The notes beneath the pieces are model-generated. The model worked only from the letters and a program-made list of their open reading frames with translations, was not told the origin of the DNA and searched no databases. A stretch of 54,833 bases of DNA from Hyphomicrobiaceae bacterium (GTDB lineage: Bacteria > Pseudomonadota > Alphaproteobacteria > Rhizobiales > Hyphomicrobiaceae), in the NCBI GenBank assembly GCA_023384095.1, contig JAHDXT010000022.1:1-54833 (forward strand). Reading direction: 5' to 3'. A program made the translations under genes and the position numbers. Positions 44,848 through 54,728 of the stretch are shown here, piece after piece (within the stretch, counting starts at the first letter, position 1; each line of letters begins with the position of its first letter).

Positions 44848-45888
44848 CTATTCGTCGCCCCATTCGTAATCATTAGTCGGCCGCTCGAACAGGAAGTCCA
44901 GCACATACTGCGCAACCCGCGTCTCATTGAACAGGGTGGTATAGCGGCGACGGCCGGCTTGTCCGATTTCCTCCCATTCTCCCGATTGAACGGCGTCCCG
45001 CAGGCGCGGAACGAGGTCCTCGTCGCTGGCGAAAAAAACCGCCGATCCGGCATCGATGAACTTGTCGAAACCCGACGACCTCGGCAAGCACACGCAGGTT
45101 CCGCTGCCGAAAAGCTGGGCGATCCGATCTGAGGAATACAGAGGAATGTCGTTCCGCGCGGACCAGTTCAGAGCGGCTTTCGAGGCCGCGAGCAGATCGA
45201 AATAGGCCCGGCCTAGAACGCGCTGCTTGTCTGCCCCGAACTTACCCACGCGCAGGTCGGGTGCAGCAGATTCAATGCTGCGGATCAGATCCCACCGTGA
45301 TGATTTCCTGTTCTGAGACGCGACGTAGACGAGGTCCCACGTCTTTTCCTGAGCCGCCGATTGCCCGGGCAGATCGATGCACTCATCGGTCGGGTTCGGG
45401 ACATAACCGGCCCTGAATCCGGCGACGCGCAGCCGCTCCAGCGCCGTCCCACCCGAGGTGATCAACGTCGCGTGCACGGCGGATGAGCGAGCCGACACTC
45501 TCGCGAACCTGGCAGGCGGCTCGACCAGATCGCAATCGATGTCGATGATCCGGCATTCGGGATAGGCCTGCTTGATCTCCGCCAGCGTCCCGTTGGTAAT
45601 CCTGTCGGCATGAAACAAGGCGATGACGTGAGGCCGATAGGCCGCCGCCATTGCACGCAGCTTCCTGCTTGCGAGCATTCTTCCGAGCCGCTGGATGCCC
45701 AATCCCTGTCTGGCAATATCGCGATCCGGCAAATGGACCACGGAATGACCTAATCTGACAAACCCGTTTATGAATCGCTTGTCGAAGGAATAATAGAACG
45801 ACTCGAAGCGATCGCAGCAGCCTGCCGAGCACACGATAATCCTAAGGGAACCAGTCGCGTGGCTCGCGGCAGTGGGAGGCTGCATCAT
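44848..45888 (-). CDS. glycosyltransferase family 1-like protein
   Basis: A 346-residue GT-B type protein. The C-terminal half contains the typical donor-site region with ARNDIPLYSSDRIAQLFGSGTCVCLPRSSGFDKFIDAGSAVFFASDED, which resembles the CgeB/spore-coat-like glycosyltransferase family; the N-terminal half has an acceptor Rossmann domain (GHSVVHLPDRD...). It is probably cytosolic and acts on a surface glycan. Its composition is lower in GC than neighbours, with more A/T at third positions, and it stands between lpd and xerC without partner genes. I read it as a recent insertion. ATG 45888 overlaps a short AT-rich region upstream. Confidence 0.75.
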   Translation of the reverse strand: MMQPPTAASHATGSLRIIVCSAGCCDRFESFYYSFDKRFINGFVRLGHSVVHLPDRDIARQGLGIQRLGRMLASRKLRAMAAAYRPHVIALFHADRITNGTLAEIKQAYPECRIIDIDCDLVEPPARFARVSARSSAVHATLITSGGTALERLRVAGFRAGYVPNPTDECIDLPGQSAAQEKTWDLVYVASQNRKSSRWDLIRSIESAAPDLRVGKFGADKQRVLGRAYFDLLAASKAALNWSARNDIPLYSSDRIAQLFGSGTCVCLPRSSGFDKFIDAGSAVFFASDEDLVPRLRDAVQSGEWEEIGQAGRRRYTTLFNETRVAQYVLDFLFERPTNDYEWGDE

Positions 45889-46008
45889 TCACATCGATCA
45901 AATGCACCTTGTTCGCGCAGAGATTGTAATGACAAGATTCAACACGCGCAATGTGCTGTCCACAACGAAATGGCGTCTCCGACCCGGTTCCGACGTTCGG
46001 TCTGTCGA

Positions 46009-46965
46009 TCATCCATTCGCCCTCGGATGGGCCGCATCGTAGACGGCGATCAGCCGCTCCCGGTCGACCTCGGTATAGATCTGCGTCGTCGACAGCGAGG
46101 CATGCCCGAGCAGCTCCTGGATCTGGCGCAGGTCGGCGCCGGCCGAGAGCAGATGCGTCGCGAAGGAGTGGCGCAGGGAATGCGGGGTCGCCGACTCCGG
46201 CAGGCCGAGTGCGGCACGAGCCCGCGCGATGGCGAGCTGGATCAGGCGCGGCGACAGCGGACCGCCTTTCGCTCCCCGGAAAAGCGCTTCATAGGGCTCG
46301 AGCGGGTAGGGGCAGAGCTGGCGGTAGCGGTCGATCGACGCAATGGTGACGGGCAGCACTGGGACGACCCGTTCCTTGCTGCCCTTGCCGATGATGCGCA
46401 GCACGTCGCGGTCGGCGCTCGGGGCCGCGCTCGCCTTCAGGCCGAGAGCCTCCGAGATCCGCAAGCCCGATCCGTAGAGCAGCAGCAGCACGGCCGTGTC
46501 GCGCGCCGCGATCCAGTCGAGCCCGGCCTCCATGCCACCGTCGACGAGCGCCGCGGCCTTGGGCACCGTCAGCGGTTTCGGCACGCCATGCGGCACCTTG
46601 GGTCGGGCGACCGAGAGCACTGCGCGGTTCCTGGCCGCCTCCTCGCCTTCGAGCCAGCGGAAGAAGGAGCGCAGCGCCGAGAGCGCGCGCGCCAGGGTGC
46701 GGTTGGAAGCCTGCTGCCGGCGGCGGCTGGCCAGAAAGCCGCGGAACGTGCGTGGCCCGAGCCGATCGAGATCGGCCAGGCACGGCTGATGCCCGAGCTG
46801 GGTCTGCCAGTAGGCGAGGAACTGCCGCAAGTCGCGCTCGTAGGCGATGCGCGTGAGCCCGGCACAGCCGCGCTCGACGGTGAGATGATCGAGCCAGCTC
46901 GCGACCGCATCGCGCAATGGGCCGTAGAGCTGCAATTCCCCCTGCTCATCGGGCGCCCTTGTCAT
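46009..46965 (-). CDS. xerC: XerC-type tyrosine recombinase
   Basis: A 318-residue tyrosine recombinase. The N-terminal SAM-like domain runs from about residue 18 to 108 (WLDHLTVERGCAGLTRIAYERDLRQFLAYW), followed by the catalytic domain with Arg169 (LLYGSGLRISEAL), Lys197 (GKGSKERVVP), His262 and Arg265 (HSLRHSFATHL), His288 (LLGHASLSTTQIY) and Tyr297 nucleophile. This is the chromosome-dimer-resolution XerC/D type, not a phage or integron integrase. ATG 46965 is chosen because earlier in-frame starts add sequence antisense to the TPR gene region. It is convergent in arrangement with the glycosyltransferase and divergent from the TPR gene. Confidence 0.88.
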   Translation of the reverse strand: MTRAPDEQGELQLYGPLRDAVASWLDHLTVERGCAGLTRIAYERDLRQFLAYWQTQLGHQPCLADLDRLGPRTFRGFLASRRRQQASNRTLARALSALRSFFRWLEGEEAARNRAVLSVARPKVPHGVPKPLTVPKAAALVDGGMEAGLDWIAARDTAVLLLLYGSGLRISEALGLKASAAPSADRDVLRIIGKGSKERVVPVLPVTIASIDRYRQLCPYPLEPYEALFRGAKGGPLSPRLIQLAIARARAALGLPESATPHSLRHSFATHLLSAGADLRQIQELLGHASLSTTQIYTEVDRERLIAVYDAAHPRANG

Positions 46966-47113
46966 GCGGCCGTTATCGCTCCCGTAAGTCCCGAGTCGCG
47001 GCAGCCGTTCTGCCAGGATTCGCACAAGCGCGCATGCTCCTTCGTACCGTGGCATGACTTCACCTCCCGGATGCGCTACTTGGGAGCATCGCACGAGCGG
47101 CAGGCGTGCAGTC

Positions 47114-48805
47114 ATGTCCCTATACGAGTCGCTGGAGGTCTTTGTCGGTGCAGGGGTGCTCGCCCTGATGCCCGCCTTCGGCCGCGATCTGCCGCCGGGC
47201 GCGGCGATGTCCGGCAGTGAGTTCTCGGCGTTTCTGCGGTCACGCGGCGAGGGCGGGCCTATCGGCGATGTTCTGGACCGGCTCGCCCACCAGATCTGGC
47301 TGAGCCAGGACACCCGCGGCATCCCGATGCATGTCGCGGAGGAGCATGCCCGCAGGCTGGCGCCCGTCATCGATGCATGCAGGCCGGACACCGGGCTGGT
47401 GAAGGCGGCCCTGCGCGGCCAGGTTCAGGGCGGACTTTCCGCTGCAGCGGGCCAGCTCGCGGCAGGGCTCATGGCGCGGGCCAGAGACCTCGGGCTGCAG
47501 GAGCTGACACCACTGTCGGAGGATGTCTGCGTTTTCCTGCTCGAGCAGGCATTCCTGCAGATCTTGGCCGATCCGCGCCTGCTGCGAGGCGCCGCCCCGG
47601 CCGCCGGCGAGTTCCTGACGCAGCACGGAAAGGCGACCGAGCCTGTTCCGGCGGCCGTCCCCGGCACCGGGCTCGCGGTCGCGACGAGCACCGATTCCGA
47701 GATGGTGGCGCTGAAAGAGCGGTACGGGCTTTCCGACAAGGCGCTGGCCCGCTTCTCGGCCATCGCGGAGAAGCAGCGCACTCTGCCCGCCCGTGAGGCC
47801 TGGCAGATCGCCGAGCTGGCGCAGTGGCTGCAGGACACCCGCCAGCAGCTCCTGCGGCCGACAAACGAGCCTCCTGAAGTCCGCCAGATGAAGGCCAAGG
47901 CGGCCGAGGAGCTGCTCAACGGCGACTTCGAGGCCGCCATGGAGCTTCTGAAGGAGGTGCGCCGCAGCTTCCGCAGTGCCCGCCGCCGCACCGAGCAGCG
48001 GCTGGAGGAGGAGCTGGAGCAGCTCCGGGCCGAGCTGCACCAGGAGGCGCTGGCCACCGCCGACGTCGCCGAGCTGGCGATGGCGCGCCTGGATTTCCAG
48101 GCGGCAGCCGAGCTGTTCGAGGAGGCTGCCGAAGGCACCGGCCGGACGGATCCCGCGGCTTGCCTGCGCTTCACGCTGCGCCGGGCCGATGCGCTCTACT
48201 ACGCCGGCGAGGAGAGGAGCGACGCCGCCCTGCTGCGGCAGTCGGTCGGCGTCTATGCCAGGGCCGCGGAGCTGGCGGGGTCGAACGGCGAGGTCAAGGG
48301 CCTCGCCGCCGCGTCCCAGGGGCTCGGCAACGCGCTGCTCGCCATCGCCGAGCACGAGCCGTCAAAGGCGCTCTACGAGCAGGCCTGCGTCGCGTTCCGG
48401 ACGGCACTCGAGGTGCTGAGCCGCGAGACGGATCCGCGCGTCTGGGGGCTGGCGCGCATCGGGCTCGGCAACGCCTTGGCGTCGATGTCCGAGGTCGAGA
48501 CCGCCTCCGCCCTGACGCTCGAGCAGGCGGCGGTGGCCTACAAGGGAGCGCTCGAGGTGTTCACCCGTGAGGCCGAGCCCATGCGATGGGCCGTCACGCG
48601 GCTGAACATGTCGACGGTCCTGATCCGGCTCGGCGAGATCGAGGACCGGCGGAAGAACTGGCTCGCCGCCGCCGCCGCCATCGTGCCGGCGCTGGAGGTG
48701 TTCGAGGCGCACGGCGCGGCGGCGCAGGCCGGAGCGGCGCGGCGCTCGCTCAAGATGCTCCACAGCCGCTGGGACATGCTCGAGCCTCCGGCGGCGGCGG
48801 AATAG
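47114..48805 (+). CDS. tetratricopeptide-repeat protein of unknown function
   Basis: A 563-residue protein. Residues 1-180 form a helical N-terminal domain (MSLYESLEVFVGAGVLALMPAFGRDLPPG) that I cannot assign. Residues 250-340 are a coiled coil rich in Glu/Arg/Ala (RSARRRTEQRLEEELEQLRAELHQEALATADVAEL). The C-terminal 200 residues are TPR-like units of the YEQACVAFRTALEVLSRETDPRVWGLARIGLGNALASM type common in rhizobia. No signal peptide or membrane helix. It may be a scaffold for protein partners. It lies divergent to xerC and convergent to the aldolase gene, with an inverted-repeat element between. Confidence 0.7.
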   Translation: MSLYESLEVFVGAGVLALMPAFGRDLPPGAAMSGSEFSAFLRSRGEGGPIGDVLDRLAHQIWLSQDTRGIPMHVAEEHARRLAPVIDACRPDTGLVKAALRGQVQGGLSAAAGQLAAGLMARARDLGLQELTPLSEDVCVFLLEQAFLQILADPRLLRGAAPAAGEFLTQHGKATEPVPAAVPGTGLAVATSTDSEMVALKERYGLSDKALARFSAIAEKQRTLPAREAWQIAELAQWLQDTRQQLLRPTNEPPEVRQMKAKAAEELLNGDFEAAMELLKEVRRSFRSARRRTEQRLEEELEQLRAELHQEALATADVAELAMARLDFQAAAELFEEAAEGTGRTDPAACLRFTLRRADALYYAGEERSDAALLRQSVGVYARAAELAGSNGEVKGLAAASQGLGNALLAIAEHEPSKALYEQACVAFRTALEVLSRETDPRVWGLARIGLGNALASMSEVETASALTLEQAAVAYKGALEVFTREAEPMRWAVTRLNMSTVLIRLGEIEDRRKNWLAAAAAIVPALEVFEAHGAAAQAGAARRSLKMLHSRWDMLEPPAAAE

Positions 48806-48815
48806 GGAAGAAGCG

Positions 48816-49054
48816 AATAGTGAGTAGCGAATAGCGAATAGGGGCGGGTTAGGAGAGGCAAAGGCACTCTCCACACCGTCATTCCCGCGCAGGCGGGAAT
48901 CTGCGATGCATCTCAGTGAAGGCAACGGCTGCCGTCGCCCACACTGCCTGCCGCGTCTGCGTGGCGCGGCATCGCGGATGCCCACCTCCGTGGGCATGAC
49001 GGTGGGGGATGCGGCCGAACCAGCCCGTCTGCTCCCTATTCGCTACTCACTATT
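48816..49054. mobile_element. MITE-like element with 19-base inverted repeats enclosing a REP repeat
   Basis: A 19-base sequence, AATAGTGAGTAGCGAATAG, at 48816-48834 is repeated perfectly in inverse at 49036-49054. Between them, at 48878-49000, lies a REP-like element of the same family as the one at 42856-42991 (GTCATTCCCGC...GTGGGCATGAC). The whole unit is 239 bases and has no ORF. The end of the TPR gene's stop codon is 10 bases away, and the aldolase gene's stop is 2 bases away. No clear target-site duplication is visible. Confidence 0.6.
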
Positions 49055-49055
49055 G

Positions 49056-49712
49056 CTACAGGATCGTCTGTCCCGTCTTCTCCCAGTCGGCGACGAACTG
49101 CCGGAGCCCCTGGTCGGTCAGAGGGTGCTTGACGAGCGCCTGCAGGATCGCGGGCGGCACGGTGACCACGTCGGCGCCGATCATCGCCGCCTGCTTGACG
49201 TGGTTCACAGTGCGGATCGAGGCGGCCAGAATGTCCGTCGTCAGCTCGGCATAGTTGTCGTAGATGGCGCGGATCTCGCGGACGAGCTCCATGCCATCGA
49301 GCCCGATGTCGTCGAGCCGGCCGATGAACGGCGAAACGAACGTGGCCCCCGCCTTGGCCGCGAGCAGCGCCTGGCTGGCGGAGAAGCAGAGCGTCACGTT
49401 GACCATGAAGCCTTCTGTGGTGAGGGTGCGGCAGGCCTTGAGGCCATCCCAGGTCAATGGCACCTTGACGCAGACGTTCTTGGCGATGGCCGCAAGCACC
49501 CGGCCCTCTGCCACCATGCCGTCGTAGTCGGTCGCCGCCACCTCGGCGCTGACGGGCCCCGGGACGACCTCACAGATTTCCCGCACCACCGTCTTGAAGT
49601 CCCGGCCCACCTTTGCCACGAGCGATGGGTTCGTGGTGACGCCGTCGAGCAGCCCCGTTGCGGCCAGATCCGCGATGACAGCCACGTCCGCGGTGTCGAC
49701 GAAAAATCTCAT
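49056..49712 (-). CDS. fsa: fructose-6-phosphate aldolase / transaldolase-like
   Basis: A 218-residue TIM-barrel enzyme of the short transaldolase family (FSA/TalC). Starts [31 protein letters not shown]; the Schiff-base Lys83 is in [18 protein letters not shown], followed by [32 protein letters not shown]. It interconverts dihydroxyacetone-type donors and aldehyde phosphates; many such annotated genes in alphaproteobacteria serve as the sole transaldolase. I chose ATG 49712 for the family's normal length; the in-frame extension to 49745 is not similar. It lies next to priA on the opposite strand. Confidence 0.93.
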   Translation of the reverse strand: MRFFVDTADVAVIADLAATGLLDGVTTNPSLVAKVGRDFKTVVREICEVVPGPVSAEVAATDYDGMVAEGRVLAAIAKNVCVKVPLTWDGLKACRTLTTEGFMVNVTLCFSASQALLAAKAGATFVSPFIGRLDDIGLDGMELVREIRAIYDNYAELTTDILAASIRTVNHVKQAAMIGADVVTVPPAILQALVKHPLTDQGLRQFVADWEKTGQTIL

Positions 49713-49777
49713 TGCCCAGCTCCCGTTGCCCTCGGCTCGCCGCAAGGATGATTCATGGGTATCTACTCATAGCTTAC

Positions 49778-49930
49778 GTCGCCCCGGACCAGGGAGCGAA
49801 GCGACCGCCGATCCGGGATCCAGCGCTAGGAGCGTCCGGAAGGACACAATAATTGTTGAGCCTTCGGCACTTTTTACGCTGGATCCCGGATCTCCTCGCC
49901 GCTGAGACGCGGCTCGTCGTCCGGGATGAC
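49778..49930. repeat. 153-base palindromic element with nested inverted repeats
   Basis: The outer ends are GTCGCCCCGGAC (49778-49789) and GTCCGGGATGAC (49919-49930), nearly inverse. The inner 16-base repeat GATCCGGGATCCAGCG (49810-49825) is perfectly matched by its reverse complement at 49877-49892. It fills most of the 297-base gap between the aldolase gene and priA. This is a dispersed non-coding repeat type common in alphaproteobacteria. It is different from the REP-like elements at 42856 and 48878. Confidence 0.75.
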
Positions 49931-50009
49931 GGCAGGTTCTGGTCATGGCTCTAACCATATCCGCACAACCATATCCGCTTGGGTCGGTTCTAATCCGCAG
50001 CGAGCCCCT

Positions 50010-52226
50010 TTGACCAGTCTGCTGGAACTCGAGGACGAGACTTGCGGCGCTTTGCGCCGCCTGCCCGTCGTCATTCCGGTGGCACTCGACCAGACCTACG
50101 ATTACCTGGCGCCGCAGAGCCTCGACATCGAGCCCGGCTCGTTCGTGCTGGTGCCGTTCGGCCCGCAGCAGCGCATCGGGGTTGTCTGGGACCGCGCGGT
50201 CGGCCCGGAGCGGGAGGTAGCAGCCTCCAGGCTGAAGCCTCTGGCGGAGCTGCTCGATGTCCCTCCGCTGCCCGTTCTTTCATTGCGCTTTGCCGAGTGG
50301 GTGGCGCGCTACACGCTGGCGCCGCTCGGCATGGTGGTGCGCATGATGGTAGGCGCGCAGGCCGTGTTCGATCCGCCGCGCCCCCGCTTCGGCGTGCGCA
50401 TCGTCGACGGGGCGGCCGAGCCGGCCCGCATGACACCCGCGCGCAAGCGGGCGCTCGAGATCGCCGGCGACGGGCTGGCCCGCGCCAAGGCCGCCCTGGC
50501 CTCAGAGGCTGCCTGCAGCACGGGCGTCATCGAAGGGCTGGTCGAGGCCGGCGTGCTGGTCGAGGTCGCCATCCCGGAGAAGCGCTATCCGGTCCCTCGG
50601 CCGGCGCACGGCACGGTCCACTTCGGCCCGGATCAGGAGCGCGCGGTGCACGCGTTGCGATCGGCCGTCGATGCGGCGAGCTACTCGGTCACGCTGCTCG
50701 ATGGCGTGACGGGATCGGGCAAGACGGAGGTCTATTACGAAGGCGTGGCGAGGGCGCTGGAACAGGGCCGGCAGGTGCTCGTCATGCTGCCGGAGATCGC
50801 GCTGACGAGCCAGTTCCTGAGCCGGTTCGAAGGGCGCTTCGGCTGTCAGCCCGTCGAGTGGCATTCGGCGCTGGCGTCGAACGAGCGCGGCCGCGCTTGG
50901 CGCGCCGCGGCCACGGGAGAGGCTCGCGTCGTCGTCGGTGCGCGCTCTGCGCTGTTCCTGCCCTATCGCGAGCTTGGCCTCATCGTCGTCGACGAGGAGC
51001 ACGACCAGGGCTACAAGCAGGACGACCGCGTGCACTACCAGGCCCGCGACATGGCCGTCGTGCGCGGCAGCCTCGGCCAGTGCCCGGTCGTGCTCGCATC
51101 CGCGACACCCTCCATCGAGACCCACGTCAATGCGCGCACCGGGCGCTACCGCCACCTCGTGCTGCCGGGCCGCTATTCCGGCGCCGAGCTGCCGCAGGTG
51201 GAGGCCGTCGACCTGCGCAAGCACCCGCCGGAGAAGGGCCGCTGGCTGTCGCCCGTGCTGGTCGATGCGATCACCGAGACGGCCGCCAAGGGCCAGCAGA
51301 CGCTGCTGTTCCTCAACCGGCGCGGCTATGCCCCGCTGACGCTGTGCCGGACCTGCGGCACCCGCATCGAATGCCCGCAATGCACGGCATGGCTCGTCGA
51401 GCACCGCTTCCGCCGTCAGCTCAACTGCCATCATTGCGGCTTCGCGCTGCCGGCGCCGGAGAAATGCCCGCAGTGCGGCGAGCCCGACTCGCTGGTCGCC
51501 TGCGGCCCCGGCGTGGAGCGCATCGCCGAGGAGGTGGCGGAGCGGTTCCCGTCGGCGAGGCTGGCGCTGCTGTCCAGCGATCTGGTGCCCGGCCTCATCG
51601 AAATGCGCAAGGTGATCGCCGCCATAGAGAACCGCGAGGCCGACATCATCATCGGCACGCAGATCGTGGCCAAGGGCCACCACTTCCCGGACCTCGCCAC
51701 AGTCGGCGTCGTCGACGGCGACCTCGGGCTCGGCCAGGCTGACCCGCGCGCTGCCGAGCGGACGTTCCAGCTCCTGCATCAGGTGACGGGGCGCGCCGGC
51801 AGAACTCTCACCGGGGGGCGCGGGCTGGTGCAGACCCATATGCCCGAGCACCCGGTGATGCAGTCGATCATCTCCGGCGACCGCGAAGCGTTCCTCGACC
51901 GCGAGGTCGGCCAGCGCCAGGCGGCGATGATGCCGCCGTTCGGCCGGCTGGCGGCGCTCGTCGTCTCGGCACGGCAGAAGGAGGCGGCCGAGGCGTTCGC
52001 CCGCGCCGTGGTGCGGCGTGCGCCGCTCGCCGAGACGATCGAGGTGCTGGGGCCGGCGGAGGCGCCGCTGGCGGTCGTGCGCGGCCGCCACCGCTGGCGC
52101 ATTCTGGTCAAGGCTCCCCGCGACGTCGATCTCCAGTCCTACCTGCGCGCCTGGCTGGCGGCGCTGCCCGAGGCCAAGGGGGACCTGAGGCTGGCGGTCG
52201 ACATCGACCCCTATAATTTCCTTTGA
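50010..52226 (+). CDS. priA: primosomal protein N' (replication-restart helicase PriA)
   Basis: A 738-residue 3'-5' helicase that restarts collapsed replication forks. I chose the TTG at 50010, since the following LPVVIPVALDQTYDYLAPQSL begins the family's 3'BD domain and no suitable ATG is near; other upstream starts run through the repeat element. Helicase motifs are GVTGSGKTEVY (Walker A), VDEEHDQGYKQ (the DEEH box) and SATPSIET. The zinc-binding inserts have eight Cys in CRTCGTRIECPQC and CHHCGFALPAPEKCPQC. The C-terminal ends DIDPYNFL as usual. Gene order fsa-priA-atpH is conserved in many Hyphomicrobiales. Confidence 0.92.
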   Translation: MTSLLELEDETCGALRRLPVVIPVALDQTYDYLAPQSLDIEPGSFVLVPFGPQQRIGVVWDRAVGPEREVAASRLKPLAELLDVPPLPVLSLRFAEWVARYTLAPLGMVVRMMVGAQAVFDPPRPRFGVRIVDGAAEPARMTPARKRALEIAGDGLARAKAALASEAACSTGVIEGLVEAGVLVEVAIPEKRYPVPRPAHGTVHFGPDQERAVHALRSAVDAASYSVTLLDGVTGSGKTEVYYEGVARALEQGRQVLVMLPEIALTSQFLSRFEGRFGCQPVEWHSALASNERGRAWRAAATGEARVVVGARSALFLPYRELGLIVVDEEHDQGYKQDDRVHYQARDMAVVRGSLGQCPVVLASATPSIETHVNARTGRYRHLVLPGRYSGAELPQVEAVDLRKHPPEKGRWLSPVLVDAITETAAKGQQTLLFLNRRGYAPLTLCRTCGTRIECPQCTAWLVEHRFRRQLNCHHCGFALPAPEKCPQCGEPDSLVACGPGVERIAEEVAERFPSARLALLSSDLVPGLIEMRKVIAAIENREADIIIGTQIVAKGHHFPDLATVGVVDGDLGLGQADPRAAERTFQLLHQVTGRAGRTLTGGRGLVQTHMPEHPVMQSIISGDREAFLDREVGQRQAAMMPPFGRLAALVVSARQKEAAEAFARAVVRRAPLAETIEVLGPAEAPLAVVRGRHRWRILVKAPRDVDLQSYLRAWLAALPEAKGDLRLAVDIDPYNFL

Positions 52227-52563
52227 CTCGAGCGTTTTCCGAGCAAGAGCCATCACGCGCTGTGTCATGTGGCCCTGGGTCCCGGCCGGAGCGCGGCAGC
52301 GCGGAGAGACGGCCGCTGCCGCGCAATATTCAACTCGCCTTTAGGTGGAGCCGGCCAACGTGTTCCCCAACCGCCGGAATGCGGCATTCCGGCGTGCTCC
52401 CGGCGGTTGATGGCCCGCGCCCGCCGTGATAGAGGGAACCCGGCTTCCAGGAGGGGGTGCGTGGCCGCGCGGCGTGCCCCTTTTTCGGATGCGCGTTCGC
52501 ACGCGCGGGTGACCGCCGCGGTCAATGCTCCCAATACCCTCAACGTGAACGAGGCCGTTCGAC
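52227..52563. other. leader region upstream of the ATP synthase operon
   Basis: This 337-base gap between priA and atpH must contain the atp promoter. The 52369-52408 nested hairpin is the main structure. I see no ORF that resembles a known protein. No tRNA. The final 60 bases before the atpH GTG are purine/pyrimidine mixed, without a striking ribosome site. Confidence 0.5.
52369..52408. promoter_or_regulatory. nested hairpins in the atp operon leader
   Basis: GCCGGAATGC (52373-52382) pairs with GCATTCCGGC (52384-52393) around a single G. An alternative outer stem is AACCGCCGG (52369-52377) with CCGGCGGTT (52400-52408). The two share bases and so could be mutually exclusive. They might be a terminator for priA or an attenuator for atpHA; neither is followed by a T-run. 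Confidence 0.4.
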
Positions 52564-53123
52564 GTGGCGACCGACGAACCGATCCTGGCAAGCGTGGCAG
52601 GCCGCTACGCTTCGGCACTCTTCGAGCTGGCCCAGGAACAGCGGCAACTCGCCCAGGTGGAGCAGAGCCTCGCAGCTTTCCAGCAGCTCCTCGACGGCAG
52701 CGCGGACCTGATGCGGCTGGTGCGCAGCCCCGTCTTCTCCAGCGACGAGCAGACGGCCGCCATCGCGGCCGTGCTCGAGCGCGCCGGCATCGGCGGCCTG
52801 GCGGCGAACTTCCTGAAGCTGGCGGCGCGCAATCGCCGCCTGTTCGCAGTCCCCGACATGATCAGGGCCTTCCGTGCGATGTGCGCCCGGGCTCGCGGCG
52901 AGGTCGAGGCGAACGTGGCAACTGCCTTCCCGTTGAGGGGCGACCAGATGCAGGCTCTGAGAGAGGCGCTGAAGGCGTCCGTCGGCAAGGACGTGCTGAT
53001 GAACGTGAAGGTGGACCCCGCGCTCCTCGGCGGCCTCGTGGTGAAGATTGGCAGCCGCATGATCGACTCGTCGCTCCGCACGAAGCTCAATTCGCTCAAG
53101 ATTCTCATGAAAGAGGTTGGCTG

Positions 53124-53124
<1 letters not shown>
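52564..53124 (+). CDS. atpH: F1 ATP synthase delta subunit
   Basis: A 186-residue OSCP/delta-family subunit from a GTG start. It has the helical N-terminal domain ([30 protein letters not shown]) that binds the alpha N-termini, and a C-terminal region ending [37 protein letters not shown], the family's G-x-x-V-x-x-G-x-x-x-x-D-x-S signature. It is part of the stalk linking F1 to Fo. The TGA stop overlaps the ATG of atpA by one base. The atpHAGDC order of alphaproteobacteria starts here; atpG would come next but the contig ends. Confidence 0.94.
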
Positions 53125-54656
<1,532 letters not shown>

Positions 54657-54658
54657 TC

Positions 54659-54688
54659 CCCTCTCCCCGTCTTGTGACGGGGAGAGGG
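54659..54688. repeat. perfect palindromic repeat after atpA
   Basis: CCCTCTCCCCGTC (54659-54671) pairs perfectly with GACGGGGAGAGGG (54676-54688) across TTGT. Sequences of this form (CCCTCTCCCCGTC...GACGGGGAGAGGG...GGTGAGGG) are dispersed repeats in many alphaproteobacterial genomes. Here it begins two bases after the atpA stop, where atpG should follow, and the contig ends within 150 bases. It probably marks an assembly break at a repeat. Confidence 0.75.
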
Positions 54689-54728
54689 CTAGGGTGAGGG
54701 GCAGGGCCGGGCCGCAACGCTTGTTGCG

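Noticed and set aside
46009-46965. Phage or integron integrase
   Set aside because: The size, domain layout and chromosomal context fit housekeeping XerC; no attachment site, phage or cassette genes are nearby.
49926-50009. ATG at 49926 as the priA start
   Set aside because: It lies at the edge of a palindromic repeat element and adds residues unlike PriA; the TTG at 50010 is closer to the conserved N-terminus.
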